64,000 bases of DNA from Bradyrhizobium diazoefficiens (GCF_018129965.1 NZ_JAFCKW010000004.1:310001-374000); one strand, 5' to 3'; positions 34,027 to 42,892 are shown, counted from the stretch's first letter. The notes: generated by a model not told the origin, from the sequence alone. A program made the numbers and translations.

Positions 34027-35042
34027 CCGAGTTGGAGGCTGGATGCGCCGAGAGGTTGGCGCCGGCGCGCGATGTCGCGGGGCTTCACCGCTACCGCGAC
34101 GTCCTGATCGCGCTGATTGCCTTCGCCGTGCTGGCGAGCCTGCCGCTGTTCAGCAGCAGCAAGTCGCTGCTCGATTTCGTCATCCGCTGCTCTGCCTATG
34201 GCCTGTTCGCGACCTCGCTCAATCTGCTTGTCGGCTATACCGGCCTGACTTCGTTCGGCCACGGCATGTTCTTCGGCCTCGGCGCCTACAGTTTCGGCCT
34301 GATCATGCAGAAGCTCGGTGTGTCGATCCCGGTGGCGTTCGTTGCGACCCTGGCGATCACGGCGGTGATCGCGGCCGTCATCGGTGCGATCTGCGTGCGA
34401 CTGAAGGAGATCTATTTCGCCTTCGTCACGCTCGCCTTCCAGATGCTGATCCACTCGACCATCCTGTCGTGGGCGTCCTTCACCGGCGGTGACCAGGGCC
34501 TGCGGGGCGGCATTCCGCGTCCTGCATTTCTCGGCATCAATCTCGCCGACCATGCGCATCTCTATGTCGCGAGCTGCGCATTGCTGATCCTGGGTCTGCT
34601 CGCGATGCGCCAGATCGCGCAATCGCCGTTCGGCTACACGTTGCGCATGATCCGCGACAACGCCGCCCGCGCGAGCTTCCTCGGCATCGACGTCTGGCGT
34701 GCCAAACTCACGGTCTTCGTGCTGGCGGCGCTGTTCGCTTCGATGGGCGGCATGGTGATGGCGCTGTTCGTCTCCGGCGCCTACCCGGAGTTCGCCTACT
34801 GGACCATCTCGGGCGAGGGTATCTTCATCAACATGCTCGGCGGCGTCTCGACCTTCCTCGGGCCGATGGCCGGCACGGTCTTGCTGCTGCTGCTCAACGA
34901 CACCGTGACGCGATTCACGGACTATCACGGCATCGTGCTCGGCGTGGTCATCCTGTTCTTCGCGCTGGGCCTGCGCAAGGGACTGCTCGATTTCGTCGCC
35001 GAGTGGTTTGCGCATCGGCGCGATGCAGGCGAGGGGCGCTAG
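34023..35042 (+). CDS. livM: ABC permease, LivM type
   Basis: 339 aa second permease. LNLLVGYTGLTSFGHGMFFGLGAYSFGLIM is the LivM signature, LKEIYFAFVTLAFQMLIHS and RMIRDNAARASFLGIDV precede the ATPase-contacting loop, and NMLGGVSTFLGPMAGTVLLLLLND follows. ATG 34023 overlaps the livH stop (ATGA); an earlier extension of this frame lies inside livH. It pairs with LivH to form the membrane channel. Confidence 0.88.
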   Translation: MTELEAGCAERLAPARDVAGLHRYRDVLIALIAFAVLASLPLFSSSKSLLDFVIRCSAYGLFATSLNLLVGYTGLTSFGHGMFFGLGAYSFGLIMQKLGVSIPVAFVATLAITAVIAAVIGAICVRLKEIYFAFVTLAFQMLIHSTILSWASFTGGDQGLRGGIPRPAFLGINLADHAHLYVASCALLILGLLAMRQIAQSPFGYTLRMIRDNAARASFLGIDVWRAKLTVFVLAALFASMGGMVMALFVSGAYPEFAYWTISGEGIFINMLGGVSTFLGPMAGTVLLLLLNDTVTRFTDYHGIVLGVVILFFALGLRKGLLDFVAEWFAHRRDAGEGR

Positions 35043-35044
35043 CC

Positions 35045-35800
35045 ATGCTCCAGATCCGCAACCTTGCAAAATCCTTCGGCGGCGTGAAGGCGACCAACGA
35101 CGTCACGCTCGACTTCCCCGATGGCTCGCTTACGGCCGTGATCGGTCCGAACGGTGCCGGCAAGAGCACCTTCTTCAACCTCATCACAGGCGCCTTGAAG
35201 CCGGATTCCGGCCAGGTGCTGCTGGACGGCGTCGATCTTGCCGGCTGCTTGCCGCCCGAGATCGTTCGTCACGGCATCGGCCGTGCCTTCCAGGTCGCCA
35301 GCATCTTCAAATCGCTGACGGTGCAGGAGACCATGCTGGCCGCCGTCAGCGCCGACCAGCGGACGTCCGCGGTGCTGCACAAGCGTTTTCCGTTGCCCGA
35401 GACGCGCGACCGCGCCGAGCACGTGATGGAACTGCTCGGCCTTGCGAGCAAGCGCCATCGCACGGCTGCGACGCTGTCGCATGGCGATCAAAAGCTGCTC
35501 GACATTGCGCTCGCATTGGTGCTTGAGCCAAAGGTGCTGTTGCTGGACGAGCCCACCGCCGGCATGGGGCCGGAAGAGCGCTGGCGCATGATCGACAAGG
35601 TTCGCGAACTCTGGGAGACGCAAAAGATTACCGTCGTCTTCATCGAGCACGACATGGATATCGTCTTCAAGATCGCGCCCAGGATCGTCGTGCTCTGCTA
35701 TGGCCGTATCCTCGCGACCGGCACCCCCGATGAGATTCGCAACGACAGTGCCGTGATCGAGGCCTATCTCGGCACCGAGCATGCGGGAGCCGCCGCATGA
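35045..35800 (+). CDS. livG: ABC ATPase, LivG type
   Basis: 251 aa ATP-binding subunit. Walker A GPNGAGKSTFFNLITG, ABC signature as LSHGDQKLLDIALAL (His in place of the first Gly, common in LivG), Walker B VLLLDEPTAGMGPEE and the switch His in IEHDMD. I start at ATG 35045, two bases after the livM stop. The frame upstream lies in livM. Its stop overlaps livF by ATGA. Confidence 0.9.
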   Translation: MLQIRNLAKSFGGVKATNDVTLDFPDGSLTAVIGPNGAGKSTFFNLITGALKPDSGQVLLDGVDLAGCLPPEIVRHGIGRAFQVASIFKSLTVQETMLAAVSADQRTSAVLHKRFPLPETRDRAEHVMELLGLASKRHRTAATLSHGDQKLLDIALALVLEPKVLLLDEPTAGMGPEERWRMIDKVRELWETQKITVVFIEHDMDIVFKIAPRIVVLCYGRILATGTPDEIRNDSAVIEAYLGTEHAGAAA

Positions 35801-36510
35801 GCGCAGCCATCATCGAAGTCACCGATCTCGACGTGTACTACGGCACCAGCCAGATCCTGTTCGGCGTCGGCCTGTCGGTCCGTCAGGGCGAGACGATGGC
35901 GCTGCTCGGACGCAACGGCGCCGGTAAATCCACCACCATGAAAGCGATCATGGGGCTGGCGCCGCCGCGGCGCGGCAAGGTGAGCCTGCGCGGCGCGGTG
36001 ATCTCTGGCCGGAGGCCGTATCATATCGCGCGCGCCGGCCTCGGCTTCGTGCCGGAAGATCGGCAGATATTCCCCGAGCATACGGTCGAGGACAATCTCG
36101 TCATCGGCCGCAAGAAGGGACCGGAAGGCCAGGACGAGTGGCCGATCAAGCGCATCTACGAGGTGTTTCCGCTGCTCGAGCCGCTGCGCCATCGCATCGC
36201 GGGGCGGCTCTCCGGCGGCGAACAGCAGATGCTCGCGATCGCGCGCACCTTGATGGGCAATCCGGCTTTGCTGGTGCTGGATGAGCCGAGCGAGGGGCTC
36301 GCCCCGATCATCGTGCAGCGGATCGGGGAGTTGCTGCGGCAGCTTCGCGCGCTCGGATCGACTGTACTGATCGCCGAGCAGAACATGCATTTCTGCCTGG
36401 GGCTGGCCAGCCATGCCACCGTCATCGACAAAGGCCAGATCGTCTACGCTGCCGGAATCGACGAGTTGAAGGCCAACGACGCAATCCGGCGCCGCTATCT
36501 GGCCCTGTAA
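35797..36510 (+). CDS. livF: ABC ATPase, LivF type
   Basis: 237 aa second ATPase of the importer: LDVYYGTSQILFGVGLSVRQGETMALLGRNGAGKSTTMKAIMG, signature LSGGEQQMLAIARTL, Walker B LLVLDEPSEGLAPII, switch IAEQNMHF. It completes the binding protein-LivH-LivM-LivG-LivF set. The last 163 bases before the next gene hold a CAGAGG/CCTCTG stem (36568-36590) without a T-run. Confidence 0.9.
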   Translation: MSAAIIEVTDLDVYYGTSQILFGVGLSVRQGETMALLGRNGAGKSTTMKAIMGLAPPRRGKVSLRGAVISGRRPYHIARAGLGFVPEDRQIFPEHTVEDNLVIGRKKGPEGQDEWPIKRIYEVFPLLEPLRHRIAGRLSGGEQQMLAIARTLMGNPALLVLDEPSEGLAPIIVQRIGELLRQLRALGSTVLIAEQNMHFCLGLASHATVIDKGQIVYAAGIDELKANDAIRRRYLAL

Positions 36511-36673
36511 GCCAGCCACTGGCGCCCGAATAGCCCAAGAGAAGAAAGCCATTGCTGGGGCGCCTTCCAGAGGAAGGAGTTTCCCCTCTGAAGGGCAAAA
36601 ACGCCAATCGCTTCCATTGCTGTTTGAGGCTGAAACAACGACATTCCGTCCAGAGACTGATGGACTGTCGGAT

Positions 36674-36892
36674 ATGGAACGCACTGGATTCGAACCTTTC
36701 GGCGAGGAACTGGTGTCCGCAACGGACACCCAGCCGCGCTCGCGTGCATCCAGGATCCTGGTCAGGGTTGGCACCGGCCTGTTCTGGTCGCTTGTCGCCG
36801 GCATCGTGCTCGCGCGTGCAGCCTTCTTCGAACCCGGCGTCTATGACGGCTTCAGCCGCGTCGCCTCGCTTGCCAAAGGCCTGATCTTCTAA
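36674..36892 (+). CDS. Small hypothetical membrane protein
   Basis: 72 aa with one membrane segment (ILVRVGTGLFWSLVAGIVLARAAFF) after a polar N-terminus and a short C-terminal tail. ATG 36674 lacks a clear ribosome site; a TTG at 36617 in the same frame is possible. Not recognised. Confidence 0.55.
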   Translation: MERTGFEPFGEELVSATDTQPRSRASRILVRVGTGLFWSLVAGIVLARAAFFEPGVYDGFSRVASLAKGLIF

Positions 36893-37003
36893 GCCGGATT
36901 ATTCCCGGTTAAGAACAAGACTTCTCTCGGCCCTGATATGCCGAAAACTTATTCCCCAATTGAACCGCGCTGCGTATAAATCCTTCTCCTGTTGGAGAGA
37001 TTT

Positions 37004-38062
37004 GTGTCGCAGAATCGAGCATCCAGCCCGGCTGACGCCAAGCCGGCCACCACCGCGGGTCGCCTTGCAGGGCTGATTCCGGGCATCCTGCTCTGCGTGC
37101 TGGTCGCCGGCGCCTCGGCCCTGCTCGAGCGGGCAGAGCTAGGCGTCTTCGAGCACCCCTATGTCGAGGCGCTGGTGATGGCGATCCTGCTGGGGATGGC
37201 GCTCCGCAGCTTCTGGAAGCCGGCGCCGCGCTGGCAGGCCGGCATAGCCTTCAGCGCCAAACAACTGCTCGAAGTCGCGGTCATGCTGCTCGGGGCCTCG
37301 ATCAGCTTCGCCGCCATCGCGGCCTCGGGAATTGCCCTGCTGGCATCCATTGCCGCGGTCGTGGTGGTCGCGCTGTCCGCGTCCTTCGGCCTCAGTCGCC
37401 TGCTCGGCCTGTCGACGCGGCTGTCGATCCTGATCGCCTGCGGTAACTCGATCTGCGGCAACTCCGCAATCGCCGCCGTTGCGCCGATCATCGGCGCCAA
37501 CAACGACGAGATCGCGTCCTCGATTTCATTCACCGCGATCCTCGGTGTGATGATGGTGCTCGGGCTGCCGCTGCTGATCCCGTTGTTACAGCTGACGGCC
37601 ACGCAATACGGCATCCTGGCAGGGCTCACCGTTTATGCGGTGCCGCAAGTGCTGGCGGCCACAGTGCCGGCCGGACTCGTCTCCACGCAGATCGGCACGC
37701 TCGTGAAGCTGATGCGTGTGCTGATGCTCGGGCCGGTCGTCGTCGGCCTTTCGCTCGCCGCCCCGCGCTGGCAGACCGGCGCGAAGAAGACCAATGTCGG
37801 CTTCTTCCGGCTGGTCCCCTGGTTCATCCTGGGCTTCCTCGCGCTTGCGACGCTACGCTCGCTGGAGATCGTACCGGGTACGGTGGTCGGGCCTGTGACG
37901 AAGATCACGAGCTTCCTGACGGTGGTGTCGATGGCGGCGCTCGGCCTCGGCGTCGACGTGCGGGTGCTTGCCAATGTCGGCGGGCGGGTGACGGCTGCGG
38001 TGACGCTGTCGCTGATGCTGCTGCTCGGCATCAGCATCGCGCTGGTGCACTGGTTCAAGTGA
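37004..38062 (+). CDS. YeiH/UPF0324 family putative sulfate exporter
   Basis: 352 aa inner-membrane protein with about ten helices, the YeiH/UPF0324 family annotated as putative sulfate exporters. Family motif seen: LSILIACGNSICGNSAIAAVAPIIGANNDEIASSI, plus AVPQVLAATVPAG. I start at GTG 37004 because GGAG (36994-36997) sits six bases before it; a TTG at 36992 would place the ribosome site inside the gene. It is monocistronic, followed by a repeat element. Some homologues are linked to taurine or sulfite handling; nothing here proves this. Confidence 0.85.
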   Translation: MSQNRASSPADAKPATTAGRLAGLIPGILLCVLVAGASALLERAELGVFEHPYVEALVMAILLGMALRSFWKPAPRWQAGIAFSAKQLLEVAVMLLGASISFAAIAASGIALLASIAAVVVVALSASFGLSRLLGLSTRLSILIACGNSICGNSAIAAVAPIIGANNDEIASSISFTAILGVMMVLGLPLLIPLLQLTATQYGILAGLTVYAVPQVLAATVPAGLVSTQIGTLVKLMRVLMLGPVVVGLSLAAPRWQTGAKKTNVGFFRLVPWFILGFLALATLRSLEIVPGTVVGPVTKITSFLTVVSMAALGLGVDVRVLANVGGRVTAAVTLSLMLLLGISIALVHWFK

Positions 38063-38081
38063 AGAGAGAGTAACTGCCGTA

Positions 38082-38201
38082 GGGTGGGCAAAGGCGCGAA
38101 AGGGCCGTGCCCACCAAACGTCTCACCGTTCAACCAGGATGGTGGGCACGCTTCCGCCTTCGCTCTACGAGCTACGGCGGACAAGTCGCTTTGCCCATCC
38201 C
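38082..38201. repeat. Dispersed palindromic element (GGGTGGGCAAAG family)
   Basis: Left end GGGTGGGCAAAG (38082-38093) and right end CTTTGCCCATCCC (38189-38201) are inverted with one mismatch. Inside, CGTGCCCACCA (38106-38116) pairs exactly with TGGTGGGCACG (38140-38150). Such nested hairpins of about 120 bp resemble non-autonomous mobile repeats. It fills most of the gap between the YeiH gene and the ABC ATPase. Confidence 0.7.
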
Positions 38202-38226
38202 GCGAAATCATGTCTTTCGGCGACGC

Positions 38227-39099
38227 CTAAATCACATCCGCGAGCGAATGACCTTGCAACTCGATGTTCAGCCCCTGCATGCCGAGGTCGGTGATCTCGC
38301 CACCCATCGCCTTGATGCTTTCCTCGCGGATCAGTGACATCAGGCCGCGGCGCAGCGCCAAAAACTCCGACGACATCATCATGGCTTGCTGCCGCGGCCG
38401 CTCCAGCGGGATCGGGATCTCCGCCTTGATCGAGCCGGGGCGGGCGGTCATGCAATAGACGCGGTCGGAGAGGAAGATCGCTTCATCGATATCGTGGGTC
38501 ACGAACAGCACCGAGATCTTCAGCCGCTGCCACATGTTGGTGAGGATCTGCTGCATGATGACTCGCGTCTGCGCGTCGAGCGCACCGAATGGCTCGTCGA
38601 GGAGTAATACTTTCGGCCCTGTCGCGAGCGCACGCACGATGCCGACGCGCTGCTTCATGCCGCCGGAGAGCTTTTCCGGATAATGCTTCTCGAAGGCCTC
38701 GAGTCCGGCAAGTCCGAGCAGGGTGCGCGCGGCGCGCTCGCGCTGCGAGCGGGGCATGCCGCGCATCTTCAGGCCGAACTCGACGTTCTCCCGCACCGTC
38801 TTCCAGGGAAACAGCGAATATTGCTGGAACACCATGCCGCGCTCGGCACTAGGACCGTTCACACGCTCGCCGTCGACGCTGACCAAGCCCGTCGTCGGCT
38901 TGAGGAAGCCCGCGACTGCATTGAGCAGCGTCGACTTTCCGCAACCGGAAGGACCGACGATCGAGACGAACTCGCCCGGTTTGACGTGGATCTGCGTATC
39001 GGCGACCGCCTGAACGGGTCCCTCGATGCTGTCATAGCTCAGGGAGAAGTTCCTGACCTCGATATGGCCTTGCGGTGGTTTGGCAGGGATCTCGCTCAT
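38227..39099 (-). CDS. ABC ATPase, nitrate/sulfonate/taurine type
   Basis: 290 aa ATP-binding subunit of the SsuB/TauB/NrtD family: Walker A GPSGCGKSTLLNAVAG, signature LSGGMKQRVGIVRAL, Walker B VLLLDEPFGALDAQTR, switch THDIDEAI, and the family's C-terminal extension (about 40 residues beyond the core). ATG 39099 overlaps the permease stop (39096-39098). Last gene of the binding protein-permease-ATPase operon read leftwards. Part of the regulon-like block described under findings. Confidence 0.9.
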   Translation of the reverse strand: MSEIPAKPPQGHIEVRNFSLSYDSIEGPVQAVADTQIHVKPGEFVSIVGPSGCGKSTLLNAVAGFLKPTTGLVSVDGERVNGPSAERGMVFQQYSLFPWKTVRENVEFGLKMRGMPRSQRERAARTLLGLAGLEAFEKHYPEKLSGGMKQRVGIVRALATGPKVLLLDEPFGALDAQTRVIMQQILTNMWQRLKISVLFVTHDIDEAIFLSDRVYCMTARPGSIKAEIPIPLERPRQQAMMMSSEFLALRRGLMSLIREESIKAMGGEITDLGMQGLNIELQGHSLADVI

Positions 39100-40004
39100 C
39101 TCGCACTCCACGGCATCACCAACTGTCCTGCACCCCGAATCAGCACGCTCGACCCGAGGCCCAGGACGCCGATCGCGATCATGCCGAGCGCGATGTCGGC
39201 ATACTGGACCAGCGAGTAAGCCTCCCAGGTGAAGTAACCGATGCCGTATTGCCCGGAGATCATCTCGGCGGCGATCAGCGATACCCACGCCACGCCCATG
39301 CCCACGGTGAGGCCGGTGAAGATGTGCGGCAGCGAGGCCGGAAAATACACCTCGCGGAAGATCGAGCGCTCGCGTGCGCCGAGGCATTGCGCGGCACGAA
39401 CCAGAACGGGGTCGACCAGCGACATGCCGTGCAGCGTGTTGATCAGGATCGGGAAGAACGAACCGAGGAAAGTGATGAAGACGATGCTTTGCTCGTTGGT
39501 TGGCCAAAGCATGATCGCCATCGGTACCCAGGCGATCGCGGGGATCGGCCGCAGCACCTCCGCAACCGGGAAGACGATCTCATGCACGAGTTTGAACCGG
39601 CCCATGATGAGGCCGAGCGGCACGCCGATGATCGCCGCCAGCGAGAAGCCGACGAGGATGCGACGGCAGCTCAGAACAATGTGCATCAGGAATTTGGGAT
39701 CGTGCATCGCCTTGGTGAAGCTCGCATAGACCGCGAGCGGCGAGGGCACGTTGGTGAAGCGCACGAAGAACACGACGCGATAGGTTGTCAGCAGGTGCCA
39801 GGCCAGCAGGAAAGCGAGCAGCGAGATGATGCCGATCGCGGTTGCTCGCAGTCCCCCGCGATTGAGCCGGTACCAGCGCAGCGCGAGTGTTCCGAAAGAG
39901 GGCGGTGTCGTGGGTGGCGTGGTGGCGGGCAGGGGGCCCGCCTCTGCAAGGGTTGTTGCCGGCATGCTGTCCTCGGAATGTCTGAGGATGGCGTTGCTGC
40001 TCAC
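39096..40004 (-). CDS. ABC permease, nitrate/sulfonate/taurine type
   Basis: 302 aa inner-membrane permease of the SsuC/TauC family. It has about six helices; the cytoplasmic loop VRAAQCLGARERSIFREVYFPASLPHIFTGLTVGMGVAWVSLIAAEM is the usual ATPase-contact segment. GTG 40004 overlaps the binding-protein stop (GTGA), with GGAGG seven bases upstream; an in-frame ATG lies 14 codons on. Its operon is the importer of the AprA-like cluster. Confidence 0.88.
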   Translation of the reverse strand: MSSNAILRHSEDSMPATTLAEAGPLPATTPPTTPPSFGTLALRWYRLNRGGLRATAIGIISLLAFLLAWHLLTTYRVVFFVRFTNVPSPLAVYASFTKAMHDPKFLMHIVLSCRRILVGFSLAAIIGVPLGLIMGRFKLVHEIVFPVAEVLRPIPAIAWVPMAIMLWPTNEQSIVFITFLGSFFPILINTLHGMSLVDPVLVRAAQCLGARERSIFREVYFPASLPHIFTGLTVGMGVAWVSLIAAEMISGQYGIGYFTWEAYSLVQYADIALGMIAIGVLGLGSSVLIRGAGQLVMPWSAR

Positions 40005-41434
40005 GTCTTGCCTCCGCTTACGGCCGCCTTTACCGCGTCGTCGAAGCCGAGCACCTTGCCGCTGATCTTGGCGGCGTAGGCTTCCGCATCCTTCTTCAGC
40101 AGGAACGGCGCAACCTCGCCATTGCCGACCGCGAAGAACGCCTGATCGGCGAACAGCTTGATGCCGCGGGTGGTGTCGAAGACGTAGGCGACGTTGATCT
40201 TCCTGCCCTTGGCCTTGAAGTCGGCATAGGCCCCGAGCGTGCAACTCGCCGACGAGAACGGCATGATACCGGCATCGTCGACCCAGACCTCGCCGGCCGT
40301 GCGTGGATCGGTGATCGGCTTCTTGCAGAAGCTGTCTTCGCCCTTGATTTCGTAGTTACCCGTGCTCGCGAGCTGCGCATCATAGTCGAGCTTCATCTCG
40401 GCATAGGCCTTGCGGATATAGCTGTCGTCGACCCACTTTTTCGGATCGAATTCCTTCATGCGGCCGAGATTCTGGAGGACCTTGACGTCGGTGGTGGCTG
40501 CATCGATCAGCGCCGGCTTGACCGTTGGGTCTGTCGTCATGTTGCCGCTGGGGCCAAGGAAGATGTAGACGACTTCCTTGTTGATTCCGGTCCATTCCTG
40601 GATCTTCTCGGAAGCAAGCTTGGGATCGTCGCGCAGCCACTGGTTGGCGGCCACCAGCGCCTTGAAATAGGCAACGACGACCTCCGAATATTTTTCGGCG
40701 AAGTCGGTGCGGACCACGATGCCGTGGAAGGTCGGCAGATTGGTCTCGACACCGTCGAAGATCTTTCGCGCGAAACCACGGAAAGGCAGCAGTTCGGCGA
40801 AGGGAACGAAGTCGGCATGGGCGTCGATCTTCTTCTCCTGGAGATTGGTCGATCCGACCTCCGGGCTCTGGCTGACGAGCTGGAAGAAATCGGCGGGATA
40901 GCCGCGATCCTGCATCGCCTTCAGAACCATGCCGTGCGCGGCGGAGCCGAAGGGCACGCTGACGAGCTTGCCCTTGAGATCGGCAAGATCGTAGTAGGGG
41001 GAGTCTTTGTGGACGACGATGCCGTTGCCGGAGCCTGACAGGCTGTAAGCGGCAATGCCGATCAGGCGACTCTTGCTCTCGGGGTTGCTGTCGAAAGTGA
41101 AGCCGTTCACGATCAGCGGATAATCGCCCATCATGCCGATCTGCAGCTTGTTCGCCATCATCGCGTTGGTGACGGGGGGGCCGGACGTGAAGTTCTGCCA
41201 CTCCAGCTCGAACTTGATGTTGGAATATTTGCCGTCCTTCGGCAGATATTTTTCAAGAAGATGGAGCTGCCGGATGACGACGCCCGCGGTCACCGTGTTG
41301 GTCGTGGTATCCTGCGTTCCAATGCCGAGCGTGACGGTCTCCGCGAAGGCCGGCGGCGCGAGGACAAGCGCCAGCGACGTCACCGACATCGCGATCGAGA
41401 GCGTGGGAAGATGGCGGACCATTCTCATCCTCAT
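40001..41434 (-). CDS. ABC substrate-binding protein fused to a NosL-like domain
   Basis: 477 aa, about 130 residues longer than an SsuA/TauA/NrtA-type binding protein. A Sec signal (LSIAMSVTSLALVLAPPAFAE) is followed by the NMT1-like binding domain (about 35-355; LQIGMMGDYPLIVNG, LVSVPFGSAAHGMVLKAMQDRG, KKIDAHADFVPFAELLPF). The last part (about 375-470) resembles NosL, a periplasmic copper-binding lipoprotein domain: DDAGIMPFSSASCTLGAY, AFFAVGNGEVAPFLLKKDAEAYAAKISGKVLGFDDAV. Start unclear among ATGs at 41434, 41428 and 41422. First gene of the leftward importer operon, with a CAACTAAT-type motif about 80 nt upstream. Confidence 0.82.
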   Translation of the reverse strand: MRMRMVRHLPTLSIAMSVTSLALVLAPPAFAETVTLGIGTQDTTTNTVTAGVVIRQLHLLEKYLPKDGKYSNIKFELEWQNFTSGPPVTNAMMANKLQIGMMGDYPLIVNGFTFDSNPESKSRLIGIAAYSLSGSGNGIVVHKDSPYYDLADLKGKLVSVPFGSAAHGMVLKAMQDRGYPADFFQLVSQSPEVGSTNLQEKKIDAHADFVPFAELLPFRGFARKIFDGVETNLPTFHGIVVRTDFAEKYSEVVVAYFKALVAANQWLRDDPKLASEKIQEWTGINKEVVYIFLGPSGNMTTDPTVKPALIDAATTDVKVLQNLGRMKEFDPKKWVDDSYIRKAYAEMKLDYDAQLASTGNYEIKGEDSFCKKPITDPRTAGEVWVDDAGIMPFSSASCTLGAYADFKAKGRKINVAYVFDTTRGIKLFADQAFFAVGNGEVAPFLLKKDAEAYAAKISGKVLGFDDAVKAAVSGGKT

Positions 41435-41510
41435 TCGGTTGGATGTGCTGTGGTTGCCATGATCGGGTGAGGGCGCAGGCAGGGCAAATCCGGATTGACC
41501 GCTGCAGTCG

Positions 41511-41518
41511 ATTAGTTG
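41511..41518 (-). promoter_or_regulatory. CAACTAAT-type motif upstream of importer operon
   Basis: On the minus strand GGCAACTAATCGAC, about 80 nt before the binding-protein start. The same core occurs at 42893, 42956 (one mismatch) and 43842. A regulon-specific operator is likely; the Crp-family protein encoded beside it is one candidate, though the site is not Crp- or Fnr-like. Confidence 0.55.
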
Positions 41519-41587
41519 CCGGGAAAAGCTGATTGCATACTCCTTGGGCAGTCCTGCACGATAAAGCCGCTGTCCTTTGCACCGCGC

Positions 41588-42361
41588 CTAGTCGCCGCTC
41601 TGGCCACGCATCTCCTCCAGCACGTCCGTCCGGCACACCACGATCTGCGACCGCTTGGTCACCACGATTCCTTTCTCCTGCATCCGCTTCAGGCTGATCG
41701 TAACCCATTGCCGGGTGGCGCCGACCATGTGGGCGATATCGGCATGGGTGAAGGCGGCGGCGATCACCCGGCCGTCGGCATCCTCGACGCCGTAGAGTTC
41801 GACGAGATGCAGCAAGAGATGCGCGAGTCGCTGCGTGATCGAGCGTGTCCCCAGCATCTGGGCGAGCGCCGAATAGCATTTGCCCTTGAAGGTCAGGCCC
41901 TCGATCAGGCCGATGGCCAGGTTCGGGATCTCCACCGCCAGCGCCCGCAGCTCCCTTCCCGGCAGGTGCACGACGCTGCAATTGCTGGATGCGACGCCGG
42001 ACCATTGATGCACGGTGCCTTCGAATACTTCGGGGCCGCCGACGAAATTGCCGACATGCCAGTAAGCCAGCGTGATCTCGCGCCCGAGCGGCGAAGTGTA
42101 GAACACGCGGATGCGGCCGCTCTCGATCAGCCAGATGCCGTCGTGCTTGCCGCCCTGGCTGAACAGGGTCTGGCCGCGGTTGAGCACCTTTCGGCGACCC
42201 TGCTTCAGCACCAGCTCCCGCTCGCGCGGTGTCAGCTTGTCCATCAGCGGCGGCGGTCCGCCGATCCATTGCTGGTTCTCGGTAAGGAGCAGCGATGAAC
42301 CACCCGCAGGCCGGACTGCCGGGGGAACGACCCCGCGAACCACATTGGCCGCCTGCAACAT
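41588..42361 (-). CDS. Crp/Fnr family transcriptional regulator
   Basis: 257 aa. The N-terminal cyclic-nucleotide-type beta-roll (FSQGGKHDGIWLIESGRIRVFYTSPLGREITLAYWHVGNFVGG) is followed by the dimer helix and a winged helix (AAFTHADIAHMVGATRQWVTISLKRMQEKGIV). The N-terminal Cys set of Fnr is absent (the only Cys are isolated), so it should not be an iron-sulfur oxygen sensor. GGAGG precedes ATG 42361 by six bases. It lies between the importer operon and the DUF971 gene, and is the natural candidate for control of this cluster (inference). Confidence 0.88.
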   Translation of the reverse strand: MLQAANVVRGVVPPAVRPAGGSSLLLTENQQWIGGPPPLMDKLTPRERELVLKQGRRKVLNRGQTLFSQGGKHDGIWLIESGRIRVFYTSPLGREITLAYWHVGNFVGGPEVFEGTVHQWSGVASSNCSVVHLPGRELRALAVEIPNLAIGLIEGLTFKGKCYSALAQMLGTRSITQRLAHLLLHLVELYGVEDADGRVIAAAFTHADIAHMVGATRQWVTISLKRMQEKGIVVTKRSQIVVCRTDVLEEMRGQSGD

Positions 42362-42429
42362 CATCCGCCTCCGGAACGTTCGACTGGTTCTAAGGAAGAG
42401 CAATGTCCGTGCCAGCTTACCCCATTGTC

Positions 42430-42527
42430 GTCGCCCGGCTTGACCGGGCGACCCATTATTCCAGAGGCGGCAATGGGTTACGGAGAGGCCGCGGCGTACT
42501 GGATTCCCCGCTTTCGCGGGGAATGAC
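42430..42527. repeat. Dispersed repeat with two hairpins
   Basis: GTCGCCCGG-CTTGA-CCGGGCGAC (42430-42452) and ATTCCCCGC-TTTC-GCGGGGAAT (42503-42524) flank a short spacer. The second hairpin repeats the one at 10660-10689. It separates the DUF971 gene from the Crp-family gene. Confidence 0.7.
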
Positions 42528-42553
42528 AGTGGAGTGTGTGGGCAGATGGTGGC

Positions 42554-42856
42554 CTACCGCCCCGCCAGACTCAGCAGATATGGCTTGGGGTAAATCCCCC
42601 TGTTGTGCCCATCCGAAAACGAGATGTTCAGCCCATAGCCGAGATCGCCGATCTCGGTGATCGCGATGCCCGGAAATGCGTCCGGGAAGCGGCCATCGAA
42701 GCGGGCCCGGGTGCAGTGTGCGCATTTGCAGGCGAGGCGGAGTTGTTCGGCGCGCAGGCTCAGCGCGTCGTCCTGCGTGGTGCGGACGAGGAGCGTCGCG
42801 AGATCGGCGCTGGCTTCGTAGTCGGCCACGGTCGGTGTCACCAGGGTCATGGTCAT
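42554..42856 (-). CDS. DUF971 family protein
   Basis: 100 aa. The DUF971 (gamma-butyrobetaine-hydroxylase-like N-terminal) domain is clear: ALSLRAEQLRLACKCAHCTRARFDG, with a C-x-C-x2-C zinc-type knuckle, then ITEIGDLGYGLNISFSDGHNRGIYPKPYLLSL. Stand-alone DUF971 proteins are often found near iron-sulfur and apbC/Mrp-type genes; a role in the metal or Fe-S chemistry of this cluster is plausible but unproven. The ATG at 42856 is chosen by homology; no good ribosome site. It is divergent from the reductase gene with two CAACTAAT-type sites in the gap. Confidence 0.8.
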   Translation of the reverse strand: MTMTLVTPTVADYEASADLATLLVRTTQDDALSLRAEQLRLACKCAHCTRARFDGRFPDAFPGIAITEIGDLGYGLNISFSDGHNRGIYPKPYLLSLAGR

Positions 42857-42892
42857 TGTTGCTTCTACGTCGTCACGGCCGAGCGCGAATAG

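Noticed and set aside
31774..36510. Branched-chain amino acid importer in the strict sense
   Set aside because: The subunits are Liv-type, but the divergent ligase-monooxygenase operon suggests another ligand; only the family is claimed.
41588..42361. Fnr-type oxygen sensor
   Set aside because: The Crp-family protein lacks the N-terminal cysteine cluster of Fnr, so oxygen sensing by an Fe-S centre is not supported.
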